From: Nocardia sp. NBC_00403
GTDB lineage: Bacteria > Actinomycetota > Actinomycetes > Mycobacteriales > Mycobacteriaceae
Direction of reading: 5' to 3'
DNA length: 64,000 nucleotides
Assembly (NCBI RefSeq): GCF_036046055.1
Contig: NZ_CP107939.1
Span: 1,302,001-1,366,000 of the forward strand
Shown: piece by piece, positions 1 to 8,236 of the stretch
Layout of the letters: each line of letters begins with the position of its first letter
How positions within the stretch are numbered: the stretch's first letter is position 1
Made by a program: the position numbers and the translations under genes
The notes under the pieces: generated by a model
The model's database searches: none
What the model was told of the DNA's origin: nothing
What the model saw: only the letters and a program-made list of their open reading frames with translations

Positions 1-295
1 CGCCTTCGTACAACTGCTTCGCCATGCTGTTGCTGTGGTCGATCAGTCGCTGTGTGTCGTCGATGAGCTCTGGGTACTGCGTCCGTATCGCGTCAGCGGT
101 GACACCATCGGAGGCCGCTTTCAAAGCGCGCTCTTGGGATTTCACGAGTTCAGCCAGAACCAACGTAAGCCCATTGGCAGAGTCCGACCAGCCGTCCGCG
201 GCCCGCCGCATGCCTTCGATCTTCGCTTCCGGCATGTGCCCGAACACCATGTCCTGCAAACCCGGCGGGATTCCGGGTAGTAGTGGCGCTGTCAC
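1..295 (-). CDS. WXG-like N-terminal domain of a probable secreted effector (partial at window edge)
   Basis: The frame is open from a GTG at 295 to the window edge (98 codons visible) and begins VTAPLLPGIPPGLQDMV. It continues with a helical segment containing a Trp-Ser motif (RRAADGWSDSANGL) and a later amphipathic stretch. This looks like the WXG100-like helical leader found at the N-terminus of actinobacterial polymorphic toxins and CpnT-like proteins; the assignment rests on pattern only. The GTG start shares four bases (GTGA) with the stop of the upstream gene, so the two are almost certainly translationally coupled. The C-terminal, possibly catalytic, part lies outside the window, so the activity cannot be named. 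Confidence 0.6.
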   Translation of the reverse strand, partial: MTAPLLPGIPPGLQDMVFGHMPEAKIEGMRRAADGWSDSANGLTLVLAELVKSQERALKAASDGVTADAIRTQYPELIDDTQRLIDHSNSMAKQLYEG

Positions 296-1947
296 GTGGT
301 GCCCGAAAGCCCTCGCGCGTTCTCGACGACCAGGTGGTGCAGGACTTTCGCAGGCCCGCATGCGCCGTCATCGCGCAACTCGACCTCGGTGAACGCCTCG
401 GCCAATGCCGCGCCGGCCTGGAACTGATTGCGGGAGAAACAGCGGCCGCTCAGTTGCCCTCGCCATTTCCGGTAGCCGGCAAGGATCTGCGCGAGCGTGT
501 CGGTTCGGTCCCATGGCCCGCTGATGCGCCGATATTCGGTGATCAACGACATCTGCGCCCGCTGCCGCGCGGCGGGACCCGCGGCAGCCTCCATTATTCG
601 GCCGAGGTCGTTGACGATGACCGAATACATCGGCCGTTCCTCGGATCCCGGTACCGAGGCGCCTGATCGGGTTGCGGCAGAGACTATTTCGGCAATCCGA
701 GTAGGGCTGGCCACCACCGCCCTATCGAGAAGGATCCAGCCGGCTGTCCGGTCCCATTTCACACAGGACACAGCGTCGCCGCCGAGTTCGGTGATCTCGA
801 TCCCACCGAGAGCCAGGAACGGGTACTTCCCGAGTATGTCGTCGATGGCCGCCGCAATCTCGTGCACCGTGCTTTCCGCAATGCCGGCGGTCTCGAAACC
901 GACGATCCGCAGGCCGTGCCTTGCGGCAAGCGTGCGGGCTGCCTCCATGGCGGCCTGGTCGGTCTGGACCTGCTTCGCTCGGGCAGGAACAGGCCGGGCC
1001 CGAGGGGCTTTCGCGACTCTACGCGACATCGTCCGCTTCCTGGGCTGTGCCGCGGCCGGTGCGGGTCTTGCGGGTTGCGGCGGAGAAACACGGCCGGGAG
1101 GGACACTGCCGGGAGGGACACTGCCGGGAGGTGCGCCACCGGGCGTGTTTCGCGGTACCGACACACCAGCACCAGGAGGCGGCGGTGTCGTACCGGACGC
1201 TTTGCGTTGCCACGGTGTATCCGATGACGGCCCCGACCACGGGGTTTCCGACGGTTTCCCGGCGATTGCCTGGCGCTCGGGCGTTCCGGATCGGGGGACC
1301 GCTGCGCCGGGAGACGCGGAGTTCAGTGCCGTCGGAGAGGCATTGGTGCCGGGCGGGCGGTCTATCGGCGGTCCGTCGGGCATACCGGTGCCGGTGTTCG
1401 GACCATAGTCGGGATAGCGCGATTGATAAGGCGAGTCCGGATCGCCGTTCGATTGGTACTGCGGCTGTTGTGATCGAGGGGGAGCGGCATCGGGGTCACG
1501 GGCACCGGTGCCGAGCTCATTATTCGGCGTAGTACCGTTGGGGGGCAGAGATTCTGGGGACAGGTCGGAGCCGGGCCAGGCGGGCTGGTCGAACACCGGG
1601 ATGGGATCGTGCCACGCAGGGTGGACGTCGACGGGGTCGAGATCACGGAGTTGGTTGCCGATGTACTGGTCTTCGCTGTGGAAGGCATCGGCGGCGTCCG
1701 CGACACCCGCACTGGTCCGACGCAGGTTGTCGATCAGGTTCGAGTAGCCGGCCAACCCTTGTTCGGCGTCCGGCTCATAGCTTTCGCCGAAGGTCCGGCC
1801 GGGTTCGTCGTTGCCCCAGCACTGGCCTTCCGCCGCGAGCGTGGCTTTCAGCTGCGTCAGCTCTTTGTATGCCATGTCGGCGAGTTCGGCGAGCTCTGGG
1901 GCCAGCGCTCGAAGCAGGTCTGAATCGACCCGCAACGATTCGCCCAT
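292..1947 (-). CDS. WXG100-like, proline-rich protein with C-terminal zincin-like domain
   Basis: 551 aa. Residues 1-90 form a helical WXG100-like region (includes CWGNDEPGRTFGESY). Residues about 110-320 are a disordered Pro/Gly/Ser-rich linker with repeated GSVPPG units. Residues about 335-551 form a folded domain. That domain has the layout of metallopeptidase-like toxin domains (a central V-N-D-L-G-R helix and a later LAEAFTE helix), but the expected HExxH helix reads NDLGR, so catalysis looks lost if the assignment is right. ATG at 1947 is chosen because GAAGGG precedes it by 9 nt; an in-frame TTG at 2004 is the alternative. No signal peptide is seen, which fits a type VII secretion substrate. 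Probable operon with the partial gene downstream. The function is inferred, not known. Confidence 0.6.
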   Translation of the reverse strand: MGESLRVDSDLLRALAPELAELADMAYKELTQLKATLAAEGQCWGNDEPGRTFGESYEPDAEQGLAGYSNLIDNLRRTSAGVADAADAFHSEDQYIGNQLRDLDPVDVHPAWHDPIPVFDQPAWPGSDLSPESLPPNGTTPNNELGTGARDPDAAPPRSQQPQYQSNGDPDSPYQSRYPDYGPNTGTGMPDGPPIDRPPGTNASPTALNSASPGAAVPRSGTPERQAIAGKPSETPWSGPSSDTPWQRKASGTTPPPPGAGVSVPRNTPGGAPPGSVPPGSVPPGRVSPPQPARPAPAAAQPRKRTMSRRVAKAPRARPVPARAKQVQTDQAAMEAARTLAARHGLRIVGFETAGIAESTVHEIAAAIDDILGKYPFLALGGIEITELGGDAVSCVKWDRTAGWILLDRAVVASPTRIAEIVSAATRSGASVPGSEERPMYSVIVNDLGRIMEAAAGPAARQRAQMSLITEYRRISGPWDRTDTLAQILAGYRKWRGQLSGRCFSRNQFQAGAALAEAFTEVELRDDGACGPAKVLHHLVVENARGLSGTT

Positions 1948-2050
1948 GCTCGGCAACCCTTCAAACCTGGTTCGGTGGAACCCGAGAAGGAGATTGTCCT
2001 CCAATGATCGCTATTGCTAATTCACACTCGTCCCATTGTTGGGAAAGTGT

Positions 2051-3286
2051 CTAGTTGCCCAGGTGGATCGGGAATGCGGCCAGGTCGTTCTGGGTGAGAA
2101 TCGGGAGGTTGCGGAGGTCGATGTCGGGGATGGCGAGGTGCAGGTCGGGGAATCGTTGGAAAAGAGCTGGGACGGCGATGGTTGCCTCGAGGCGGCCGAG
2201 GGCGGCGCCCGGGCAGATGTGGGGGCCATAGCCGAATGCGATGTGTCGGTTGGCGGTGGGGCGGGTGAGGTCGAAGGCGTCGGCGTCGGGGCCGTGGAGG
2301 GCGATGTCTCTGCCGATCGCGCGGTAGGACATGACGACGCCGTCGCCTTTTTCGATGGTGGTGTCGCCGATGGTGATGTCGGTGGTGGCGAAGCGCATGA
2401 GCAGGTGGGTGACGGGGCTGTCCCAGCGCAGGGTTTCCTCGACGGCGGTTTTCCATTCGTATTCGCCGTTTCGGACACGGTTCAACTGGTCGGGTTGTGC
2501 CAGTAGTGCGCGCACGGTGTTGAGGATGAGGCCGACGGTGGTTTCGTGTCCGGCGGCGACCAAGGCTTTGAGGTTGCCGACGACTTCTTCTTCGGTGAGG
2601 GGTTCACTGTCGTCGTCGGCGTGGATCAGTGCGGTGGTGAGGTCGTCGGTGGGGTCGGCGGTCTTCTTGCGGACTAGGTCGGTGAAGTAGGTGTCGAGGT
2701 CGTCGATGACTTGGAGGCGTTGGTCCTGGGGGGTCAGGACGGAGAAGAATGCTTTGTACCAGGTCAGCAGCATGGGGTGGTCGGTGCGGTCGACGCCCAT
2801 GAGTTCGCTGATGACGCGCATGGGCAGGGGGTAGGCGAAGGCGGGTTTGAGATCGACGACAGTGTTGTCTTGCCCGGCGGTAGCGAGCTCATCCAAGAGT
2901 TCGGCGGTTAGTTGTTCGATGACGGGACGCAGGGTGTCGAGTCGGCGTGGCGTGAGTGCCTGGGTGGTTTTGATCCGCAGCCGTCGATGCTCGGCACCGT
3001 CCACGGTGAACATCGAACGGCCGACGTCGATCATGCCGATCAGTGGCCACTGCCTGGTCACGACACCGGATGTCCACAGCGACCAGGCGTTGATGTCTTT
3101 GATCAGTCGGGGGTCGGTGAGGAGTTGTTTGGCGAGTGCGTGTTCGGTGATGGTCCAGGCGGGCACGCCGAGCAGTTCGATGCGGGTGACCGGTCCCGCA
3201 GCGCGTAGTCGGGTTGTTTCCCCGGCGAGGTCGGTGACCATGGGGTCGATGGCGATGGGCCCGGCATGCGGACATTCTTGGCTCAC
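2051..3286 (-). CDS. Cytochrome P450, CYP154-like, last gene of the conservon (CvnF position)
   Basis: 411 aa, full length for a bacterial soluble P450. The I-helix oxygen-binding motif AGHETT, the K-helix ExxR (EETLR, about residue 280) and the heme loop FGYGPHICPG with Cys358 are all present, so this should be a functional haem-thiolate monooxygenase fed by separate ferredoxin and reductase. The GTG start overlaps the stop of the preceding P450 by four bases (GTGA). In Streptomyces conservons a CYP157/CYP154 pair follows cvnD in the same order, which is the basis for the CYP154-like call. The substrate is unknown. No ferredoxin gene lies next to it. Confidence 0.85.
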   Translation of the reverse strand: MSQECPHAGPIAIDPMVTDLAGETTRLRAAGPVTRIELLGVPAWTITEHALAKQLLTDPRLIKDINAWSLWTSGVVTRQWPLIGMIDVGRSMFTVDGAEHRRLRIKTTQALTPRRLDTLRPVIEQLTAELLDELATAGQDNTVVDLKPAFAYPLPMRVISELMGVDRTDHPMLLTWYKAFFSVLTPQDQRLQVIDDLDTYFTDLVRKKTADPTDDLTTALIHADDDSEPLTEEEVVGNLKALVAAGHETTVGLILNTVRALLAQPDQLNRVRNGEYEWKTAVEETLRWDSPVTHLLMRFATTDITIGDTTIEKGDGVVMSYRAIGRDIALHGPDADAFDLTRPTANRHIAFGYGPHICPGAALGRLEATIAVPALFQRFPDLHLAIPDIDLRNLPILTQNDLAAFPIHLGN

Positions 3287-4557
3287 TGATGACCTCCGAC
3301 AGCGCGAACGGGTGTGAAACGGACGGGCAGCGACACCATGCCGCGCATGAACACCGACGGGCGTCGGACCAGGCTTTTCGCGGGCACCGCGAGATCGATA
3401 TCGGGCAGCCGGTCGAGGAAGACCTCGATGCCGGTCCGCGCGATGATTTCGGCGATCTGCTGGGCTGGGAACGGGCAGCGGTACTCGCCGTAGCTGAACG
3501 CGAAGTGCGCGCTGTTGCCGGTATGGGCTGGTTCGCCGCTCGCGCTGAGATGTTGGCGGACATGGGGATCGGCATTGGCGGCGGCGAGTCCGAGCAGCAG
3601 CATGTCGCCCGCCCTGATGACTTTGTCGCCGAGTCTGGTGTCACGAGCCGCCCAGCGACCTGCGAGGATCTGAGTCGGCGTTTCTTCCCACAGCACCTCG
3701 TTCATCGCCTGGCCCGCGCTGTGCCGCCCGCCGCCGAGTGCCGCGGCGAACCGGTCGTCGGTGAGCATCAGTCGCACCGAGCTCGCGAGCCAGTCCGCGG
3801 TTGTCAGGTGTCCCGCCGCCGTGATGGCCATCAGGTCCATCGCGTATTCCTGATCGGTGAACGGGGTCGGGTGCGCAAGCATCCGCGACACCAGATCGTC
3901 GCCGGGTCGCGCCTTCTTCACGGCGACCAGGTGTTGTATGCGTTCGAGGAGATGCAGGTAGGCCGTCTGCGCGTCGGCGCCGCCGTCGGCCATCGTCTTC
4001 ATCAGCCAGGCCAGCTGCGGCCCGTCCGCATCGGGGAAGCCGACGATTCGCGCGATCGCCAGCACCGGAAGCGGCTCGGCGAAGTCGGCGACCAGATCGG
4101 CCGCGCCTCGTCCGCAGAATACGTCGATCAGCTGATCGGCCAAATCCTCACAGGTGCGCCGCAATTCGAAGGGGTCGACCGCTTCCAGCGCGGGTTCCAC
4201 CATCGCGACGTGCCGCAGGTGCTCCGCGCCCGCGGTGAAGTAGATCGACGGCATCGGCCGCCCGACCATCGGGAGCAGTGGCCAATCCTCCGGGATGTTC
4301 GGCCACTGATTCCACAGACCGACATCGCGGGGGAACAACTCCGGATCACTGGTGACCTGATGCAACTCGCGATAGCCGATGACAAGCCAGGCCGGAAATC
4401 CGCCGGGCAGTTCGACGGCGACCACCGGCCCGTGCTCGCGGCGCATCTCGCGATAGAGATGGTTCGGGTCGATCTGGAAACCGGGACCGCTCAAGGGAAC
4501 TGCGTGGGCGACCGGGCACTGCTGGGTATTGCCCGACGTGGCACTTGGCGTGGTCAT
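3283..4557 (-). CDS. CYP157-like cytochrome P450 lacking the ExxR motif (CvnE position)
   Basis: 424 aa. Start ATG 4557 overlaps the stop of cvnD (ATGA). The I helix reads AAGHLTT and the heme loop FSYGEYRCPFPAQ contains Cys361. The K-helix motif that is ExxR in nearly all P450s reads E287-V-L-W290 here. Loss of the Arg at this position is the published hallmark of the Streptomyces CYP157 family, whose members sit in conservons next to a CYP154. Position, partner and motif all agree with CYP157. Whether such proteins are monooxygenases or have another role in the conservon complex is not established. An upstream in-frame extension runs into cvnD and is rejected as a start. Confidence 0.87.
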   Translation of the reverse strand: MTTPSATSGNTQQCPVAHAVPLSGPGFQIDPNHLYREMRREHGPVVAVELPGGFPAWLVIGYRELHQVTSDPELFPRDVGLWNQWPNIPEDWPLLPMVGRPMPSIYFTAGAEHLRHVAMVEPALEAVDPFELRRTCEDLADQLIDVFCGRGAADLVADFAEPLPVLAIARIVGFPDADGPQLAWLMKTMADGGADAQTAYLHLLERIQHLVAVKKARPGDDLVSRMLAHPTPFTDQEYAMDLMAITAAGHLTTADWLASSVRLMLTDDRFAAALGGGRHSAGQAMNEVLWEETPTQILAGRWAARDTRLGDKVIRAGDMLLLGLAAANADPHVRQHLSASGEPAHTGNSAHFAFSYGEYRCPFPAQQIAEIIARTGIEVFLDRLPDIDLAVPAKSLVRRPSVFMRGMVSLPVRFTPVRAVGGHQ

Positions 4558-5189
4558 GATGCGGGCTCCGAGGCGGTGAGGAGAGTGGGCCGGTCGGGTT
4601 CGGTATACAGGTACTCGACCAGGGTGATCAGCACCTGCTTGCTGGATTCGCGTGACCTGGCGTCGCATTCGATGAGCGGTACCTGTGGGTCGAGATCGAG
4701 GGCTTCGCGCACGGCTGCGCCCCGATCCGACGGACCGCCGAAGTTGTTGCATGCCACGATGAATGGTGTCCGCTGGTGTTCGAGCCGGTCGATGGCGTAC
4801 CACGAATCGGCGATCCTGCGCTGATCGACGAGCACGATCGCGCCGAGCGCACCGGTGAACAATCGGTCCCACAGGAACCAGAACCGTTCCTGGCCAGGGG
4901 CTCCGAAGAGGTAGAGGACGTTCTCGTCGTCGATGGTGATTCGCCCGAAGTCGAAGGCGACCGTCGTCGTCGATTTGCCCGGCGCGCCAGTGGGATCGTC
5001 GATTCCCACACCCGCGTTGGTCATTGTCGCCTCGGTGTCGAGCGGCCGAATCTCGCTGACCGAGCGGACCAGGGTGGTCTTGCCGACGCCGAAGCCGCCG
5101 ACGATGACGATCTTGAGTCCCTGGCGGGTGCTGCTGTTCAGCGGTGCGTCGGCCCGTGCGGGCCGGAGATCAAAGTTTACGGAGTCCAA
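4554..5189 (-). CDS. cvnD: Conservon small GTPase CvnD (ATP/GTP-binding protein)
   Basis: 211 aa. It has a P-loop GGFGVGKTTLV near residues 29-39, the segment SVSEIRPLDTEATMTNAG typical of CvnD proteins, a DxxG-like region (YLFGAPGQERF) and a CNNF motif in place of NKxD. CvnD proteins are Ras-like GTPases that cycle at the membrane with the CvnA/B/C proteins. The TTG at 5189 is chosen: it gives a 26-residue lead before the beta-1 strand, as in homologues, and is preceded by GAGAAGG. The gene then overlaps the end of cvnC by 20 bp. An in-frame GTG at 5240 is the alternative. It ends in an ATGA overlap with the CYP157-like gene. Confidence 0.9.
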   Translation of the reverse strand: MDSVNFDLRPARADAPLNSSTRQGLKIVIVGGFGVGKTTLVRSVSEIRPLDTEATMTNAGVGIDDPTGAPGKSTTTVAFDFGRITIDDENVLYLFGAPGQERFWFLWDRLFTGALGAIVLVDQRRIADSWYAIDRLEHQRTPFIVACNNFGGPSDRGAAVREALDLDPQVPLIECDARSRESSKQVLITLVEYLYTEPDRPTLLTASEPAS

Positions 5190-5541
5190 CGAGCACCTTC
5201 TCGAGGGTGGTGGCGTCGGGCAGCGAATTCCACGGCGCACCAGGAACTGTGGGGCCCGGCTGGGGATGACGCACGGTGATCTTGCCTGCGTGCAGCAGGT
5301 CCGAGAGCAGGACCGTTGTGATGCCGACCGGCAGCCGTAGCTCCGCCGCGATTTCGACGACGGCGGTGGGAGCCTGGCACATGCCGAGGATCGCCACGTG
5401 TTCGGACTGCATGCCGGGCGACGGATCGCACTCGCTGACCACGAGGGCGACCAGATCGAAGCTGTCGGAATCCGGTGTGCTCCGTCCGCCGGTCAGTGTG
5501 TAGAGCCGATCCGGATCGTCGTCGCGGCCGCTCCAGCTCAA
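5170..5541 (-). CDS. cvnC: Conservon DUF742 protein CvnC
   Basis: 123 aa. The DUF742 family is a small winged-helix-like protein found only in conservons. Family features visible are the N-terminal RLYTLTGGR segment, the central VEIAAELRLPVGITTVLLSDL helical unit and the C-terminal LEKVLVGLRKL. The start is a TTG at 5541 overlapping the TGA of cvnB (TTGA). The gene sits between the roadblock protein and the GTPase, as in Streptomyces. CvnC is thought to be part of a membrane-associated complex with CvnA, B and D; its biochemical role is unknown. Confidence 0.88.
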   Translation of the reverse strand: MSWSGRDDDPDRLYTLTGGRSTPDSDSFDLVALVVSECDPSPGMQSEHVAILGMCQAPTAVVEIAAELRLPVGITTVLLSDLLHAGKITVRHPQPGPTVPGAPWNSLPDATTLEKVLVGLRKL

Positions 5542-5954
5542 GACACGCTCTCTCCCCCGACGCGCGGTGCGGCGGCGAGGTAGTGCCCGAGTTGTTCCAC
5601 GAGCTCCCGCATGTTGTGGCCGACCAGGCCCGCGTCCGCGTCTTCGGCGGCGACGACGGCGATATGCGCGCCCATACCGGCCTCGACGACGAACAGGATC
5701 CCGCCGTAGAACTCGGTCATCGACTGGCGCACACCGCCACGGCCGTCACCGAATTCGACGGAAGCTCCGTGCGAAAGGCTCTGGATACCCGCGGCGATGG
5801 CGGCGAGCTGATCGGCGCTGTCGACGCCGAGTTCGGGTGTGTGGCAGATCTTCAGGCCGTCGCCGGACAGCAGCAGGGCATGTCGGGTGCGCGGGGTCTT
5901 GGACAGCAGTTGTTCCAACAGCCAGCCAAGCTGTGTCGGCAAAGACGTTGTCAT
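5538..5954 (-). CDS. cvnB: Conservon roadblock/LC7 protein CvnB
   Basis: 138 aa with a single Roadblock/LC7 fold: helix LGWLLEQLLSKTPRTRHALLLS, strand GLKIC, helix ADQLAAIAAGIQSLS, then strands ending in GAHIAVVAAEDADAGLVGHNM. Roadblock proteins regulate small Ras-like GTPases; in conservons CvnB acts beside CvnD. The start ATG 5954 overlaps the stop of cvnA (ATGA), and its own stop overlaps the start of cvnC. Family assignment is firm from both sequence and gene order. Confidence 0.92.
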   Translation of the reverse strand: MTTSLPTQLGWLLEQLLSKTPRTRHALLLSGDGLKICHTPELGVDSADQLAAIAAGIQSLSHGASVEFGDGRGGVRQSMTEFYGGILFVVEAGMGAHIAVVAAEDADAGLVGHNMRELVEQLGHYLAAAPRVGGESVS

Positions 5955-7525
5955 TGATCGTTCTCCACAGCAACGGAAGGGGACGGTGATGCGGCGGTAT
6001 CGGTCTCACGACCGGCCAGCGCACGCTGGAAAGCGCCCAACGCCGAAGGCGTCGATGCGGGCGGGGTCGCCGCGGTGTAGGTGGCGGCGTCGGGTGTGGA
6101 CAGGCCATTGGGATGAGCCGCGGCCAGTGCGCTGCCTCTTTGCCGCTTCGGCAGCGCCGCTTCGGTCGGGGCCGGCTCGGGTTCGATAACGGGAGTCGGC
6201 ACCGCGGCCGGCGCGGGGGTGGGCAGTGTGATCGTGGTGATCGACTCCGGTATTCGTTCGACACGCGCGATGAGATCGCGCGGCACCACCATGACCACCG
6301 CGGTGCCACCGATGGCCGAGGGCCGGTAGGACACGGTCAGTCCGTGCTTGCGCGCGAGGTGACCGACAACGGCGAGGCCGAGCCGAGTACCGGAGAGGGA
6401 AGACAGGTCCGAGCCCGCTCGACTACCGCGCGCGTTGGGGCCCGAAACCGAGACGGCCTGCTGGGCACGGCGCAGCGCCGATTCGCTCATAACCAGTCCG
6501 CTGTCCTCGATGGTCAGCACGACACCGGCGGGGACCTCGGCGGCGTAGACATGGACTTCGGTGGTCGGCGGGGAGAAATTGCACGCGTTGTCGAGCAGTT
6601 CCGCCAAGGTGTGCATCACGCCTTCGGCCGCGTGGCCCACGATGGCGATGTCGGTGATGGCGCGCAGTCGGACGCGCTGATATCCGGCGACTCGGCCCAT
6701 CGCGCCACGCAGGATCGATTCCATGGCAATCGGTTTGGCCCATCTACGTCCGGACCTGGCACCGCTGAGTACGGCGATGCTGTCGGCGAGCCTGCCTGCC
6801 TGTGCGGTGCGGTGATCGAGGTGCAGCAGGTCGGCAAGCACTCGCGGATCAGCGTGGCGATGCTCCATCTCCCGCAGCTCGGCGAGCATGCTGGTGGTCA
6901 TCGCCTGCATGCGGCCCGCGGCGCCCGCGAAGGCGGACATGGCGGCGGCGCGGCGATTCTCGCTGGTCTTCGATGCCTGTTCACAGCCCGCCGCACGTTC
7001 GTTCGCGGCAGCGATTTCGGCCGCCGCCGTGGCTGCTGCCTCGGCGACGGTCGCCGCAGTAGCCCGGCGGGCTCGTTCGGCCGCACCGTGGGCACGCGCG
7101 GCCTCACCGCGGTAGTGCGCGGCCCCGGTGATACTGGCGCACAGAATAATCGAGACCACAATCGCGCCCGCGGCAAGCGTAATACGGAATTCGGCCGGTG
7201 CGCTGACCACCGCTATCACCACAACAACCGCGCTCGTGACACCGGAGGTCAGCAGCGCTAGATAGGGCATGTGAAGACCAGGCACGGCATGTTCCTGCAG
7301 CTCGCCATCCGGCGGATTCAATAGCTCTGACAAGTTCCGTACTTCCGCACTCGCGTTCACCAAGGGGGAGATGCCGTAATTCCCCCGATACCTCCTGCCT
7401 GCGGGAGCCTTCGGTGAATATGCAGGCCACCAGGCAGTTTCGAATCTCGCGGACGAGCATAGCCGCCAGGGTCTGCGAACGAAAGAGTGATCTTCCATCA
7501 ATGGGAACTGGCGACGGGGCGCCAA
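5951..7525 (-). CDS. cvnA: Conservon sensor histidine kinase CvnA
   Basis: Up to 524 aa. Two closely spaced membrane segments (about residues 86-108 and 114-133) are followed by a long Ala/Glu-rich coiled coil (about 140-230). A conservon-type H-box (LLHLDHRTAQAGRL) and a HATPase domain follow, with N-box LAELLDNACNFSPP, G1 IEDSGLVM and G2 GTRLGLAVVGHLARKHGL. Unlike many CvnA proteins it has almost no extracytoplasmic sensor region between the two helices. The Pro-rich C-terminal 100 residues look disordered. No clear Shine-Dalgarno sequence marks the start: TTG 7525, ATG 7498 and GTG 7360 are all possible, and only the membrane and catalytic parts are certain. First gene of the conservon; transcription must start in the gap to its right. 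Confidence 0.85.
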   Translation of the reverse strand: MAPRRQFPLMEDHSFVRRPWRLCSSARFETAWWPAYSPKAPAGRRYRGNYGISPLVNASAEVRNLSELLNPPDGELQEHAVPGLHMPYLALLTSGVTSAVVVVIAVVSAPAEFRITLAAGAIVVSIILCASITGAAHYRGEAARAHGAAERARRATAATVAEAAATAAAEIAAANERAAGCEQASKTSENRRAAAMSAFAGAAGRMQAMTTSMLAELREMEHRHADPRVLADLLHLDHRTAQAGRLADSIAVLSGARSGRRWAKPIAMESILRGAMGRVAGYQRVRLRAITDIAIVGHAAEGVMHTLAELLDNACNFSPPTTEVHVYAAEVPAGVVLTIEDSGLVMSESALRRAQQAVSVSGPNARGSRAGSDLSSLSGTRLGLAVVGHLARKHGLTVSYRPSAIGGTAVVMVVPRDLIARVERIPESITTITLPTPAPAAVPTPVIEPEPAPTEAALPKRQRGSALAAAHPNGLSTPDAATYTAATPPASTPSALGAFQRALAGRETDTAASPSPSVAVENDQ

Positions 7526-8186
7526 TGTGTGCGTAACCTGTTGTCTTACTTGAATTTTGAATCAGTACGGCATGCGGGCCGAGCCGGCACCGCGCAGGCT
7601 GGGTGCTGTGGGTTTGCGGTGCCTGCCGTTATCTTTCGCGCAACCGACGGCTGGGTCGTCACCGTTTGGTCGGGCCCTTTCGCGAGGCAGATGAATTCGG
7701 TTGCCGCAATGCCGGAATCGGCAATGTCGTCCACGTCCGGATTGCGGCAGGTCGGGCGGAGTGAATATCTCAGGTGCCGGGTGTTCGAGGCAGTAAGTAA
7801 CGGGTAGTTGCCATTCTGTAGCTGATCGGCTCGCATTTCCAATAGGAAACGGGAACATTCACTACAGGGCAGGAGCATGTCGATGCTTGATATTGCCTAC
7901 CGAAGAATTAGCTCGACCAGGACACCCAGCGGCTGGATATCGGTCGATATCGGGGCCGGTCCGGACACGATGATGCAGTTCGGCGGACGCATCGCACGTC
8001 ACGGATCACCGACGATGAGGTCACACCGGCCGAGAACGACTGAATCACATTCCCGAGTACACGGCGGGCAGGTCCTCCACTACGGAGTCGATCCGCGCCA
8101 CGCGGGGTGGGACGGCTATGACGCGGGCGGCCGGCAAGCTCGGGCCTGCGCCGAAGGGATAGTGGCGCAGCGGTTGCCGGACCGAT
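7526..8186. other. Intergenic region between conservon and copper operon, no convincing gene
   Basis: About 660 bp that is visibly less GC-rich near 7530-7570 than its surroundings. It must hold the conservon promoter (leftward). Open frames on both strands up to about 110 codons occur (for example 7546-7878 on the minus strand), but none shows a recognisable domain, a good ribosome-binding site or strong third-position GC. I see no repeat or RNA gene. Confidence 0.5.
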
Positions 8187-8217
8187 GCGGGGCGGCACAT
8201 GAGATGTGCCGCCCCGC
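8187..8217 (-). terminator. Hairpin terminator of the copper operon
   Basis: A perfect 14-bp stem (GCGGGGCGGCACAT, pairing 8187-8200 with 8204-8217) with a GAG loop, starting 20 bp beyond the copA stop. There is no U-tract, as is common for hairpin terminators in high-GC actinobacteria. Confidence 0.75.
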
Positions 8218-8236
8218 CCGATCCGGTCCGAGTGGG

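Noticed and set aside
3289..4824. A 511-codon open frame on the plus strand opposite the CYP157-like P450
   Set aside because: Antisense frames this long are common opposite high-GC genes; it has no domain, and the minus-strand gene has clear P450 motifs and overlaps.
6113..7261. A 382-codon plus-strand frame opposite the conservon kinase
   Set aside because: Low-complexity Gly/Arg-rich product without a domain; the kinase motifs on the other strand are unambiguous.
7546..7878. A 110-codon minus-strand frame upstream of cvnA
   Set aside because: No ribosome-binding site, no homology that I recognise and weak codon bias; treated as intergenic.
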